Origin: Gammaproteobacteria bacterium
GTDB lineage: Bacteria > Pseudomonadota > Gammaproteobacteria > GRL18
Direction of reading: 5' to 3'
NCBI GenBank assembly: GCA_030632625.1
Contig: DAOVUK010000203.1
Location: forward strand, 1-6,335
Length of the DNA stretch: 6,335 bases
Under the pieces are notes generated by a model. That model was not told the DNA's origin. It saw nothing but the letters and a program-made list of their open reading frames with translations, and made no database searches. The position numbers and the translations under genes are program-made. This document shows, piece by piece, positions 1-6,335 of the stretch. Positions within the stretch are counted from its first letter, which is position 1. Every line of letters starts with the position of its first letter.

Positions 1-95
1 AAAACCAATGGGACCGGGATGTGGCTTTAAAAACCGCGTTTGGAGTACCGGGTGAAGTGTTTTTGAGAACGGGTGTGTTGTTGGAGCAAAACTGA
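1..95 (+). CDS. C-terminal end of an unrecognised protein (5' end outside window)
   Basis: Reading from base 3, an open frame of 30 codons runs to a TGA stop at 93-95. The other two plus frames stop at 28 and 52. The tail contains WDRDVALKTAFGVPGEVFLR and ends in LLEQN. It reads like a normal folded-protein C-terminus, with mixed charged and hydrophobic residues and no low complexity, but I do not recognise the family and assign no function. It converges on the peptidase gene, with only 19 bases between the two stop codons and no visible hairpin terminator between them. In E. coli, ycbK sits next to the hydrolase gene ycbL, but this tail is too short to test for that. Confidence 0.6.
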   Translation, partial: NQWDRDVALKTAFGVPGEVFLRTGVLLEQN

Positions 96-114
96 TTTAT
101 TTAGGTTAAAGGGC

Positions 115-690
115 TTACCAATAACGAACCCGTCCGGTATCCAGATGAATAAAATCAGAGCGACGATAATAACCGACACCACCAATCTTCATTGCAATAG
201 CTGTATCGCGCAATTGTTTGGTATTAACGCCAACTAAACGAATATCTACCGCTTTACCCTGCATATGTAAGCTGCGTTTGGCGACACCGTTACTTTTATT
301 TCTGAGTTTTGCATTAGTTTTTGCTGAGCGATAGCCGGAAATGATTTCATAGTTATTTTCAACACCTGTTTTTTGTTGTAATAAATACAGTGCATCCAGT
401 AAATTAGAATCAATAGGATGAATTTCACCTGTGCGAAAATCCCCCAGAAATTGATTGATTTCCTGTAATACGGGTGTCAGATGTGACTCTCCATCATGGT
501 AGACAACAGATAACTTTTTACCTGTGTGGGTATGATAAAAAGAAAGTTCTCGCGGGGTCTTTAATTCAAGTCCGGATGAAAGCAATGCCTGAGCATGAGA
601 GGTAAAGGGCAGAGTTAATAATCCAGCTATCCCTGTTATAAAGTGACGTTTTGAGTGTTGTATTTGTGAAATTTCTATTTGTTTTTGCAT
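115..690 (-). CDS. ycbK: YcbK/MepK-like (DUF882) M15 family peptidoglycan peptidase
   Basis: Probable zinc endopeptidase of the periplasm, 191 residues from the ATG at 690. The M15/DUF882 signature is complete. SGYRS lies at 118-122, SLHMQGKAVD supplies ligands H142 and D149 (H-x6-D), and the C-terminal HLDTGRVRYW supplies H182 and D184. In E. coli, YcbK (MepK) cleaves mDAP-mDAP cross-links in murein. The N-terminus has S-K-R-H-F-I at 13-18, then a hydrophobic stretch ending SHA at 31-33. This resembles a Tat signal with Lys in place of the first Arg, as many family members enter the periplasm by Tat. A TTG at 717 would add nine residues, but it has no ribosome site and would lengthen the n-region, so the ATG is preferred. 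Neither start has a clear Shine-Dalgarno sequence. The gene is divergent from the L,D-transpeptidase gene. Family assignment is strong; cleavage specificity is inferred. Confidence 0.9.
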   Translation of the reverse strand: MQKQIEISQIQHSKRHFITGIAGLLTLPFTSHAQALLSSGLELKTPRELSFYHTHTGKKLSVVYHDGESHLTPVLQEINQFLGDFRTGEIHPIDSNLLDALYLLQQKTGVENNYEIISGYRSAKTNAKLRNKSNGVAKRSLHMQGKAVDIRLVGVNTKQLRDTAIAMKIGGVGYYRRSDFIHLDTGRVRYW

Positions 691-700
691 AAGTCTATAG

Positions 701-706
701 ATTATA
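701..706 (-). promoter_or_regulatory. Consensus -10 box (TATAAT) for the ycbK-like gene
   Basis: On the minus strand a perfect TATAAT lies 10 bases upstream of the ATG at 690. The -35 region is poor: CTGTCT at 729-724 with a 17-base spacer, 3 of 6 matches to consensus. Transcription would begin near 693-695, leaving a leader of only a few bases. A weak -35 fits an activator-dependent promoter, and a CRP-like site lies just upstream. This is a pattern match only. Confidence 0.4.
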
Positions 707-729
707 CTGACCAGCAATAAAAAAGACAG

Positions 730-758
730 TTTTTAATGTGATATGTTTCACATATACA
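730..758 (+). promoter_or_regulatory. Tentative promoter of the L,D-transpeptidase gene
   Basis: TTTTTA at 730-735 and TATACA at 753-758 are separated by 17 bases and would start transcription near 765, just before the AGGTGA ribosome site. The -35 matches consensus at only 3 of 6 positions, so the call is weak. The CRP-like palindrome lies wholly inside this spacer. Confidence 0.25.
737..752. promoter_or_regulatory. CRP-type operator (TGTGA-N6-TCACA) between divergent genes
   Basis: The 16 bases read TGTGATATGTTTCACA, a perfect match to the two conserved half-sites of the CRP/cAMP consensus. A matching outer A/T context (AA before, TA after) adds to the resemblance. Its centre is 744.5. This is about 50 bases upstream of the inferred start site of the ycbK-like gene and 32 bases upstream of the transpeptidase ATG. 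CRP, or a related CRP/FNR-family protein such as Vfr, is the likely ligand. Direction of effect is inferred: activation of the minus-strand gene is possible, and the position overlaps the likely plus-strand promoter, where binding would repress. Confidence 0.65.
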
Positions 759-765
759 GATTTAT

Positions 766-771
766 AGGTGA
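766..771 (+). promoter_or_regulatory. Ribosome binding site that fixes the transpeptidase start
   Basis: AGGTGA sits 5 bases before the ATG at 777. A GTG at 768 is in the same frame and could add three residues, but it lies inside this ribosome site and has no site of its own. The ATG at 777 is therefore the better start. Confidence 0.6.
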
Positions 772-776
772 TATTA

Positions 777-2459
777 ATGATAAGAGAAAATCAAAATTAT
801 TCAACATGGATTGTATTGGCACTGCTGATATGTTTTAGTCAGTGTGTGTTTGTCATAAATGCACAGGCCTCTGAAGATAAAATACTGCAGCAGCAGCTGC
901 AAAACTCCGAAAATGGCAGATTTATGTTTGCTGACAGCGAAATTGCTGTCCTTGGTACAGTAAGAGATATGTACCAATATAATGGTTATCAATTGCTCTG
1001 GCAGAAACAATCAATGATTGATATTCTGCTTAAGGCTATTGATGATAGCTATCAGCTGGGCTTAGAACCACAGGATTATCATCGGGATGCACTGACAGCA
1101 CGTTTAAAAAATGGCCTTCTGAAAAAAATATCAGGGCAGGCAGATATTGAACAGGCTCAACTGGATATCATGTTGACAGATGCTTTGCTTCGTCTGGCTT
1201 ATCACCTGAATTTTGGTAAGGTCGTGCCGGTGACATTGGATCCGGACTGGAATTTAAGACGTGAGTTTCTGACCAGAGATCCAGTGGCCAAACTGAATTA
1301 TGTTCTGGGTTCAGAAAAGAAACTGGAACAATTTCTTGAACAAAGTGTTGAGCAGGGCATTTTGTATAAAGGTTTGATTAAAGCTATGGCACAATATCGC
1401 CAGATTCAACAAGATGGAGGATGGAATGAGATTCCATCCGGTGTTGTGTTGAAACCTGGAATGCAGGATTCTCGAGTCCCCTTAATTCAGGCTCGTTTAC
1501 AAGTCAGTGGCGATCTTAAGAAAAATATAATTGAGGCTGCCGATCATAATTATAGTGAGCGGATTGAAGCGGGAGTTAAAGCGTTTCAATATCGGCACAA
1601 TTTGGAGGTCGATGGTGTTATAGGTAAAGGAACACTGGAACAGATGAATGTGTCTGTTGAGTCTCGTATTGAACAAATTCGTGCAAACCTTGAACGGATC
1701 CGCTGGGTCAAACGAAATCTGGGTGATGAATTTGTCCTGGTTAATATAGCTGGTTTTAAAGTCTATTATTTTCAGGACAATAAACTGATATGGCAATCAC
1801 GGGCTCAGGTAGGTACAGATTATAGAAAAACCCCTGTGTTCAGGGATGATATTAATTACCTGGTCTTTAATCCTACCTGGACGGTACCCCCTACAATATT
1901 AAGTAAAGATATTCTTCCTAAGCTTAAAAAAGATTCAGGTTATTTGCAAAAAAAGAATATGAATGTCATAAATTCCAAAGGCAAAATTATTGATGCGTCC
2001 AAGATAAACTGGTCGACAATGACGGCCAAAAAATTTCCGTATATGATTCGACAGGAGCCAGGTCCGAGCAATGCACTGGGCCGGGTTAAAATCATGTTTC
2101 CCAATAAGCATCTGGTTTACTTACATGACACGCCAAGCAAAAGTAAATTTAAAAGAACTGAGCGTGCTTTTAGTTCGGGCTGTATCCGGGTTGAGAATCC
2201 TTTTGAACTGGCTGAACTTTTGTTGAAGGATAGTGATAAATGGAATCAGCAAAGTTTTGCTGAGATGCTGGCAACAGGTAAGCTGAAAAATGTTAATTTA
2301 CCTGAAAAAGTGCCCGTATTGCTGCTTTATTTCACCACTCAAATCGATGAGAACGGCAAAATGATCTTTTATAAAGATATCTACAATCGTGATGAGAAAA
2401 TTATAAAAGGACTTAAAGAACCGTTCAAATTAGTGATACCTGATCAGAAGCAAGGCTAA
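777..2459 (+). CDS. ycbB: YcbB/LdtD-like murein L,D-transpeptidase
   Basis: A 560-residue periplasmic enzyme expected to form 3-3 (mDAP-mDAP) cross-links in peptidoglycan. Domains in order: an uncleaved-looking signal/anchor helix at about 11-28, or a signal peptide cut near AQA (29-31), with no lipobox; the N-terminal YcbB scaffold region at about 35-220; a PG_binding_1 repeat at about 225-292 (PGM..SRVPLIQARL through DGVIGKGTLEQM); the NLERIRWV linker; and a YkuD catalytic domain at about 316-500. NPTWTVPP at 365-372 is followed by an insertion of about 50 residues matching the position of the YcbB capping loop. Catalytic elements are intact: H450 in LVYLHDT and C469 in SSGCIRVENP, the YcbB form of the motif. 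E. coli LdtD is somewhat longer (about 615 residues). The gene is divergent from the ycbK-like gene and 39 bases upstream of the ferritin-like gene. The family call is strong; the in vivo cross-link type is inferred. Confidence 0.93.
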   Translation: MIRENQNYSTWIVLALLICFSQCVFVINAQASEDKILQQQLQNSENGRFMFADSEIAVLGTVRDMYQYNGYQLLWQKQSMIDILLKAIDDSYQLGLEPQDYHRDALTARLKNGLLKKISGQADIEQAQLDIMLTDALLRLAYHLNFGKVVPVTLDPDWNLRREFLTRDPVAKLNYVLGSEKKLEQFLEQSVEQGILYKGLIKAMAQYRQIQQDGGWNEIPSGVVLKPGMQDSRVPLIQARLQVSGDLKKNIIEAADHNYSERIEAGVKAFQYRHNLEVDGVIGKGTLEQMNVSVESRIEQIRANLERIRWVKRNLGDEFVLVNIAGFKVYYFQDNKLIWQSRAQVGTDYRKTPVFRDDINYLVFNPTWTVPPTILSKDILPKLKKDSGYLQKKNMNVINSKGKIIDASKINWSTMTAKKFPYMIRQEPGPSNALGRVKIMFPNKHLVYLHDTPSKSKFKRTERAFSSGCIRVENPFELAELLLKDSDKWNQQSFAEMLATGKLKNVNLPEKVPVLLLYFTTQIDENGKMIFYKDIYNRDEKIIKGLKEPFKLVIPDQKQG

Positions 2460-2498
2460 TATCTCTCAAATGAATAAACCGAAAAAAGAGTTAAGCAA

Positions 2499-3011
2499 AT
2501 GACAAATAATACAGAAGGACATGTTTCAGGCAAAGAAAAGCTTCAGGCCTGCAGCACATTAAAAGAAATTCTTAAGCAGGCGACTGAATTTGAACGTTCG
2601 GCCAGAGATTTTTATGCGCTTCTGTCACCTAAAGTCAGTAAGCGTATTCGTTATCTTGTAGACGAGCTGGTGATCGAAGAACAGGCTCACTATGATCTGT
2701 TTACTGATCTGGCTGATAATGCTGACATTGAAGCTCAGATTAAGTTAGAAATTGCCACACCACCCAGTAATAAACGTTTTTCAGATTGTATTCAATTACC
2801 TGATTTAGGCGACAATCCAGATGATCAGACTATCCTGCAATTTGCTCTTGGACGTGAACAGGCTGCAATGGATCAGTATCATTCTCTGGCGCAGAGCACA
2901 CCTGAAGGGCCGTTAAAAGATGTTTTTACTTTTCTGGCTCAGGAAGAGACTGAACATAAAAATGATTTGGAAAAATTATATTATGAAGTGGTGCACAGTG
3001 GTGGTGTTTAA
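2499..3011 (+). CDS. Ferritin-like, rubrerythrin-type di-iron protein
   Basis: A 170-residue cytoplasmic protein, with no signal or membrane segment. It has two repeats of the rubrerythrin-like ligand pattern, E-x2-A-x3-Y followed by E-x2-H. The first is E32...Y39 with E61-Q-A-H64; the second is E120...Y127 with E150-T-E-H153. These four Glu and two His form the expected four-helix di-iron site. The C-terminal rubredoxin domain of classical rubrerythrins is absent: no CxxC pair occurs, and only two cysteines are present (C18, C98). Related proteins act in peroxide reduction or iron handling, but domain alone does not settle which. The ATG at 2499 is preceded by a weak AAGAG at 2486-2490. The gene starts 39 bases after the transpeptidase with no terminator between, so co-transcription is likely. 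It converges on the GGDEF-EAL remnant, with 19 bases between stops. Confidence 0.85.
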   Translation: MTNNTEGHVSGKEKLQACSTLKEILKQATEFERSARDFYALLSPKVSKRIRYLVDELVIEEQAHYDLFTDLADNADIEAQIKLEIATPPSNKRFSDCIQLPDLGDNPDDQTILQFALGREQAAMDQYHSLAQSTPEGPLKDVFTFLAQEETEHKNDLEKLYYEVVHSGGV

Positions 3012-3030
3012 ATTTAGAAACATAGAAACA

Positions 3031-3758
3031 TTATGATACGGTGTTCTGATTAAAATATAAGGCTTCAAATTTTGTGCTGCTGACTGGTCTGGAAAAGTAA
3101 GAACCCTGCAAAATATCACAATTATTTTTTGTGAGAAAATCAATTTGTTCTGATGTTTCTACACCTTCTGCAACTGTATTCAGTTTAAAAGTTCTGGCCA
3201 GATTCAAGATACTGGAAACCATGGCTTTATTTTGCTCATTGGCATTTAAATGACTGACAAAAGAGCGATCAATTTTCAGTTCATCAATGGGTAATTGAGT
3301 AATATAACTCAGAGAAGAATAGCCGGTACCGAAATCATCCATTGAAAACTTAATCCCCAGTTGTTTTAATTCATTCGTCCGGATACTTCAATTAATAATT
3401 TGTCGCCAATATCGTGCCCCAGTGAATCATTAATGGTCTTAAAATGATCCAGATCGATTAATAATAAGTAAGAGTAATGAACCGTTGATTTTAATCTATT
3501 GACAGTCTGCTGCAGGTCTTCAATAAAATGACTTCGATTATATAAGCCGGTAATTGATCATGGGTTGCCTGATAATAGGTTTTCAATATCAGTTTATTGC
3601 TGCTATTGGCCGCATAAAGCAGAACACCCAGAAAAATATAGGAAAATAGAGATAGCACATAGCCAGCCTAATAAAATATAACCTAGTCCGGGAAACAATG
3701 ATAAACCAATGATCACTAAAATTTGTTGATGCAAAAAAGAATGAAATTTATTATTCAT
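3031..3758 (-). pseudogene. Decayed GGDEF-EAL (c-di-GMP) gene with frameshifts and internal deletion
   Basis: Read on the minus strand from ATG 3758, the first frame (MNNKFHSFLHQQ, then hydrophobic residues) ends at TAG 3605-3603 after 51 codons. A frame change near 3662 restores a second hydrophobic helix (YIFLGVLLYAAN) and leads into YYQATHDQL. One base is missing at 3550/3551, where the T of the usual HDQLTGLYNR is lost. A third stretch then gives GLYNRSHF, LLLIDLDHFKTINDSLGHDIGDKLLIEV, the first half of a GGDEF domain. At about 3372-3385 this jumps, out of frame, into NELKQLGIKFSMDDFGTGYSSL, the second half of an EAL domain, which runs intact through KIDRSFV, AEGVET and QGSYFSRP to TAA at 3031. 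The GG(D/E)EF loop, the linker and the EAL motif itself are missing. No full-length product is possible. Two membrane helices preceded GGDEF and EAL in the ancestor. Confidence 0.88.
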
Positions 3759-3947
3759 TGTTTTTCTTCGTGATGATTAATTTCATATCAAAGAGTATAT
3801 ACTTATGTATAGTAAATTTAACAGATTAATCAATGAAATAACACTGGCTTTTTGTAAATACATTATTTTTTTCGTGATAATATAAATTACGCGTTGCGAT
3901 AATTTTTTCAGCTTATAATTATATTCAATTTTACCTAAAGAGTGCCT
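3759..3947. promoter_or_regulatory. AT-rich intergenic region with candidate promoters for the channel gene
   Basis: This 189-base gap separates the start of the decayed GGDEF-EAL gene from the channel gene. Facing the channel, TTGTAA (3852-3857) and GATAAT (3876-3881) have an 18-base spacer and match consensus at 4 of 6 and 5 of 6. A perfect TATAAT at 3914-3919 has no -35 at a proper distance. Facing the pseudogene, TATACT at 3799-3794 is a possible -10 with no good -35. A 10-base palindrome, AGTATATACT, lies at 3794-3803. No RNA gene or coding region was seen. AT-rich DNA yields such matches by chance, so the promoter calls are tentative. Confidence 0.35.
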
Positions 3948-6335
3948 ATGAAAGCGCATCAAGTCTTAATTTTATTTTTTATTAGTGTCTTTTTTCTGCT
4001 GAATCCTGCTGTTTCTGCAGAAGTGGGACTGGTGAGTGAAAAAAAGGTTCAGGAAAAAATTAAGACGGTAGAGGGGCATAAAGGTCTGGATGATGAAAGC
4101 AAAAGTCAATTGCTTGAACAATATCAAAAAACGCTGGATTACCTTGATTCAATAAAAACCAATAACCGGCAAAGTCAGATTTATCGTGATGCAATTAAGC
4201 AGGCGCCTGAGAAAATTAAAGCATTAGAAAAAAAATTAATAAAATATGAAAAGCAGCAGGGACAGGAAAAATCATCAGAGGAAATTTTAAAAAAACTACA
4301 AAATGCTTCTCTGTCAGAGTTAGAACCACAATTGAATTCAGAATTAGCCAATCTGGAGGCGGTTAATGCAAAAAATAATGACTTAGCTCAAACACTGACT
4401 CTTGAATCTGAAAGTGCACCGGAAATTAGAAAAAATCTCATTGAGGTAAACCAGACGCTTGAGTTGCTCTTAGACGATAAAAAGTTTCCGCCAGGTGATG
4501 GTACTGCTGATGAAAAAAAAGCAAAACAATGGCTGTTGGATAGTCATATTGCTGATTTGCGCGGCAGCATAAAAATGCTTGACCTGCAGTTATTAAGTCT
4601 GCCTGTACGGCTGCAGCTGCTCAAATTTAAAAAAGAGCAGTCTGATCATGATTTAAAAACAATCACCAGACAGACTGATATCCTGAGAAAGCAGGTTGAT
4701 CTGAAGCGTAGTTTAGAGATCCAAAAAGCTCAGCAAATGACCCGGGAGGAAGAACTTGAATCACAAGGAAAACATGATTTAATTCAGTCGCTTGCAAAAT
4801 CAAATACGGAACTGAGTGAGTCGATTAATATTAAGACTCAGGAACTCAGTCAGGCTGAAGCGGGTGATGAGGTGGTATACAAAGAGATCCGGCGTCTCTC
4901 TGAAGAACAGGCCAGTACCAAAAGAAAACTGGAAATTGCCGGATTAAATCAAATTCTGGGGCAGGTACTTCTGGAGCAGAAAAAAGCATTGCCCGAGAGC
5001 AAAAAATATCTGAAAGAAGTGACAAAGAGAGAAAAATTAATTGCGTATTCGGGTTTACAGCATATTCAATTTCAGGAAGAACTGCGCAAAATTAAAAATG
5101 CAGAAGAGTATCTCTCCCTGTTAATGAAAGATGTTGCAGCTGAGATGCAGTTAACTATTCAGGATGATTTGAGAGAATTGGTTAAAACACGTAAAGGTTT
5201 ATTGAAAAAAGCCATTAGTATTGAGGAAAGTTATCTCAGAGCAATTGGCGAGCTGGACTTTGCTGAAAAGAAACTATTAACTGTGGCTGACAGTTATTCC
5301 CAATTACTTGATGAACATCTATTGTGGTTACGCAGTGCGCCATTGTTGAATTTAGCTAATATTAAAGATGTTCCGGGACAAGTTCTGATTTTTTTATTGC
5401 CATCAAAATGGGGCGTTTTTTCCGGCGATTTGATCTATATTCTCAGTTCTTCAATACCTCTGGTCATAGGATTATTCTTGGTCCTCATTTTATGGATTAA
5501 AAAACGTCGATTTAAAATACTATTAATTAATACCGGTAAAAAAACCAGACGTATCAGTACCGATAGTCTGCTGCATACCTTTAAAGCAATTTTTTACACG
5601 TTATTATTGGCAATGCCTCTGCCGGCTGCTTTGTTTCTAATCAGCTGGCAATTATCAGCAATGACGGATGTCACAGCTTTTTCCCGTGATATAGCGGCAG
5701 GTATGCAGCTTATTATTTTACCTCTGTTTAGTTTGCAAATATTTCTCTATCTCTGTCTTCCCGGAGGGGTTGCAGAAATTCATTTTAAATGGTCAAGGCG
5801 TCTGATTGATAATCTGCGTAAAGCAATGAGGCGTTTTATGCTGGCCTTGCTGCCAGCTGTTTTTATAACTGCCGTTTTAATTTCTAAAGGCGTATCCTCT
5901 GTAAATGGTGGTTTGGGACGTTTGGCATTATTGTTTACATTATTTACTATTGCTGTTTTCTGTTATCGTCTATTTAAACCGGGAACAGGCATTCTGTCTG
6001 TTGTTGCGCAAAGTAATCCGAAAGGTCTGTTTGCACGCTACCAGAGTCTCTGGTTTTTTCTTAGTCTGCTCATCATTATGAGTCTGATGGGGCTGACAAT
6101 TGCGGGTTATGTGTATACTGCCGGACAACTGACCACCAGTCTGATTTATACCGTGTGGTTTATTTTTGCCTTAATTATCATACAGCAGATATCGATACGC
6201 TGGTTATTGCTGACCCGACGTCGATATGCACTGAAAGTAGCCTATGAAAAACACAAACTGGCACAGGAACAAAGAAGCAGACAGGAGGATGCAGTTCAGG
6301 AAGAGAGTGACTTAGAAGATAGAGATCACCTTCTT
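3948..6335 (+). CDS. MscK/MscM-type large mechanosensitive channel, N-terminal part (3' end outside window)
   Basis: The frame runs 796 codons from ATG 3948, with AAAGAG at 3937-3942 five bases upstream, to the window edge without a stop. A signal peptide is clear at residues 1-24 (hydrophobic core, then VSA before E25). Residues 25 to about 480 are a charged, Glu/Lys/Gln-rich, largely helical region typical of the periplasmic MscS_porin coiled coil, including LLEQKKALPESKKYL. Helical membrane segments follow at about 495-517, 547-569, 583-605, 630-645, 655-676, 701-723 and 732-755, matching the MscS_TM region. A cytoplasmic-looking charged stretch begins at 756 (TRRRYALKVAYEKHKLAQEQ), with acidic residues after 780. 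The MscS pore and beta domain should lie beyond the window; E. coli MscK is about 1120 residues. Such inner-membrane channels release solutes on hypo-osmotic shock. MscK and MscM cannot be told apart without the pore half. Preceding genes read the other way, so it likely has its own promoter. Confidence 0.88.
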   Translation, partial: MKAHQVLILFFISVFFLLNPAVSAEVGLVSEKKVQEKIKTVEGHKGLDDESKSQLLEQYQKTLDYLDSIKTNNRQSQIYRDAIKQAPEKIKALEKKLIKYEKQQGQEKSSEEILKKLQNASLSELEPQLNSELANLEAVNAKNNDLAQTLTLESESAPEIRKNLIEVNQTLELLLDDKKFPPGDGTADEKKAKQWLLDSHIADLRGSIKMLDLQLLSLPVRLQLLKFKKEQSDHDLKTITRQTDILRKQVDLKRSLEIQKAQQMTREEELESQGKHDLIQSLAKSNTELSESINIKTQELSQAEAGDEVVYKEIRRLSEEQASTKRKLEIAGLNQILGQVLLEQKKALPESKKYLKEVTKREKLIAYSGLQHIQFQEELRKIKNAEEYLSLLMKDVAAEMQLTIQDDLRELVKTRKGLLKKAISIEESYLRAIGELDFAEKKLLTVADSYSQLLDEHLLWLRSAPLLNLANIKDVPGQVLIFLLPSKWGVFSGDLIYILSSSIPLVIGLFLVLILWIKKRRFKILLINTGKKTRRISTDSLLHTFKAIFYTLLLAMPLPAALFLISWQLSAMTDVTAFSRDIAAGMQLIILPLFSLQIFLYLCLPGGVAEIHFKWSRRLIDNLRKAMRRFMLALLPAVFITAVLISKGVSSVNGGLGRLALLFTLFTIAVFCYRLFKPGTGILSVVAQSNPKGLFARYQSLWFFLSLLIIMSLMGLTIAGYVYTAGQLTTSLIYTVWFIFALIIIQQISIRWLLLTRRRYALKVAYEKHKLAQEQRSRQEDAVQEESDLEDRDHLL

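Noticed and set aside
246..428. Minus-strand open frame of 60 codons inside the peptidase gene
   Set aside because: It overlaps the well-supported M15 peptidase in another frame and has no ribosome site or family resemblance.
768..776. GTG start giving a 563-residue transpeptidase
   Set aside because: The GTG lies inside the AGGTGA ribosome site used by the ATG at 777 and has no site of its own.
885..900. CTG/CAG-rich short repeat resembling an inverted repeat
   Set aside because: It encodes a Gln-rich LQQQLQ stretch of the transpeptidase and is explained by codon use.
801..1010. Minus-strand open frame of 69 codons opposite the start of the transpeptidase gene
   Set aside because: It is antisense to the signal peptide and N-terminal region of the transpeptidase and shows no recognisable motif.
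1497..1796. Minus-strand open frame of 99 codons opposite the transpeptidase
   Set aside because: It is a shadow of the peptidoglycan-binding and early catalytic region, with unnatural composition and no ribosome site.
3012..3030. Bidirectional terminator between the ferritin-like gene and the GGDEF-EAL remnant
   Set aside because: Only 19 bases separate the stop codons, and no GC-rich stem or U-tract was found there or just beyond.
3031..3342. A stand-alone small EAL-domain protein of 103 residues
   Set aside because: It begins at DDFGTG in mid-domain and lacks the EAL motif and half the barrel. Recognisable upstream remnants show it is the tail of a broken gene.
4000..5390. Possible SMC-like or phage tape-measure protein, from the long coiled-coil composition
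   Set aside because: A signal peptide precedes the region and a seven-helix membrane block follows it, matching the MscS_porin plus MscS_TM layout of MscK/MscM channels.

Overview
The window looks like chromosomal DNA from an AT-rich gammaproteobacterium. The grounds are the protein families present: a YcbB-type L,D-transpeptidase beside a YcbK/DUF882 peptidase, a large MscK/MscM-type mechanosensitive channel, and a GGDEF-EAL regulator. Shine-Dalgarno sites are mostly weak, and there is a perfect CRP-type palindrome. No tRNA, rRNA, CRISPR array, insertion sequence or phage gene was seen. The genus cannot be named from sequence alone.

Layout. Positions 1-95 hold the last 30 codons of an unrecognised plus-strand gene. 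Positions 115-690 (minus) encode a YcbK/MepK-like M15 peptidase that converges on that gene. Positions 691-776 are a compact divergent control region with a TATAAT box facing the peptidase gene, a TGTGA-N6-TCACA palindrome in the middle, and an AGGTGA ribosome site facing the next gene. Positions 777-2459 (plus) encode a YcbB/LdtD-like L,D-transpeptidase. A two-domain ferritin-like/rubrerythrin-type protein follows at 2499-3011 after a 39-nt gap and is probably co-transcribed. Positions 3031-3758 (minus) are a decayed GGDEF-EAL gene with two frameshifts and a large internal deletion. An AT-rich gap of 189 bases carries candidate promoters. From 3948 to the right edge runs the N-terminal 796 residues of an MscK/MscM-type channel, open at the window end.

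How the genes fit together. In E. coli, LdtD makes mDAP-mDAP (3-3) peptidoglycan cross-links and YcbK (MepK) cuts them. Here the maker and the cutter are divergently transcribed around one CRP-like site, which suggests joint or opposed control of 3-3 cross-linking. The ferritin-like gene downstream may add metal or peroxide handling to the same transcript. The MscK-like channel is another envelope-stress protein but looks independently transcribed. The c-di-GMP gene appears dead.

I do not see a convincing undescribed multi-gene system. The points most worth a second look are the shared control region of the cross-link maker/cutter pair, the possibly leaderless peptidase transcript, and the internally deleted GGDEF-EAL gene.
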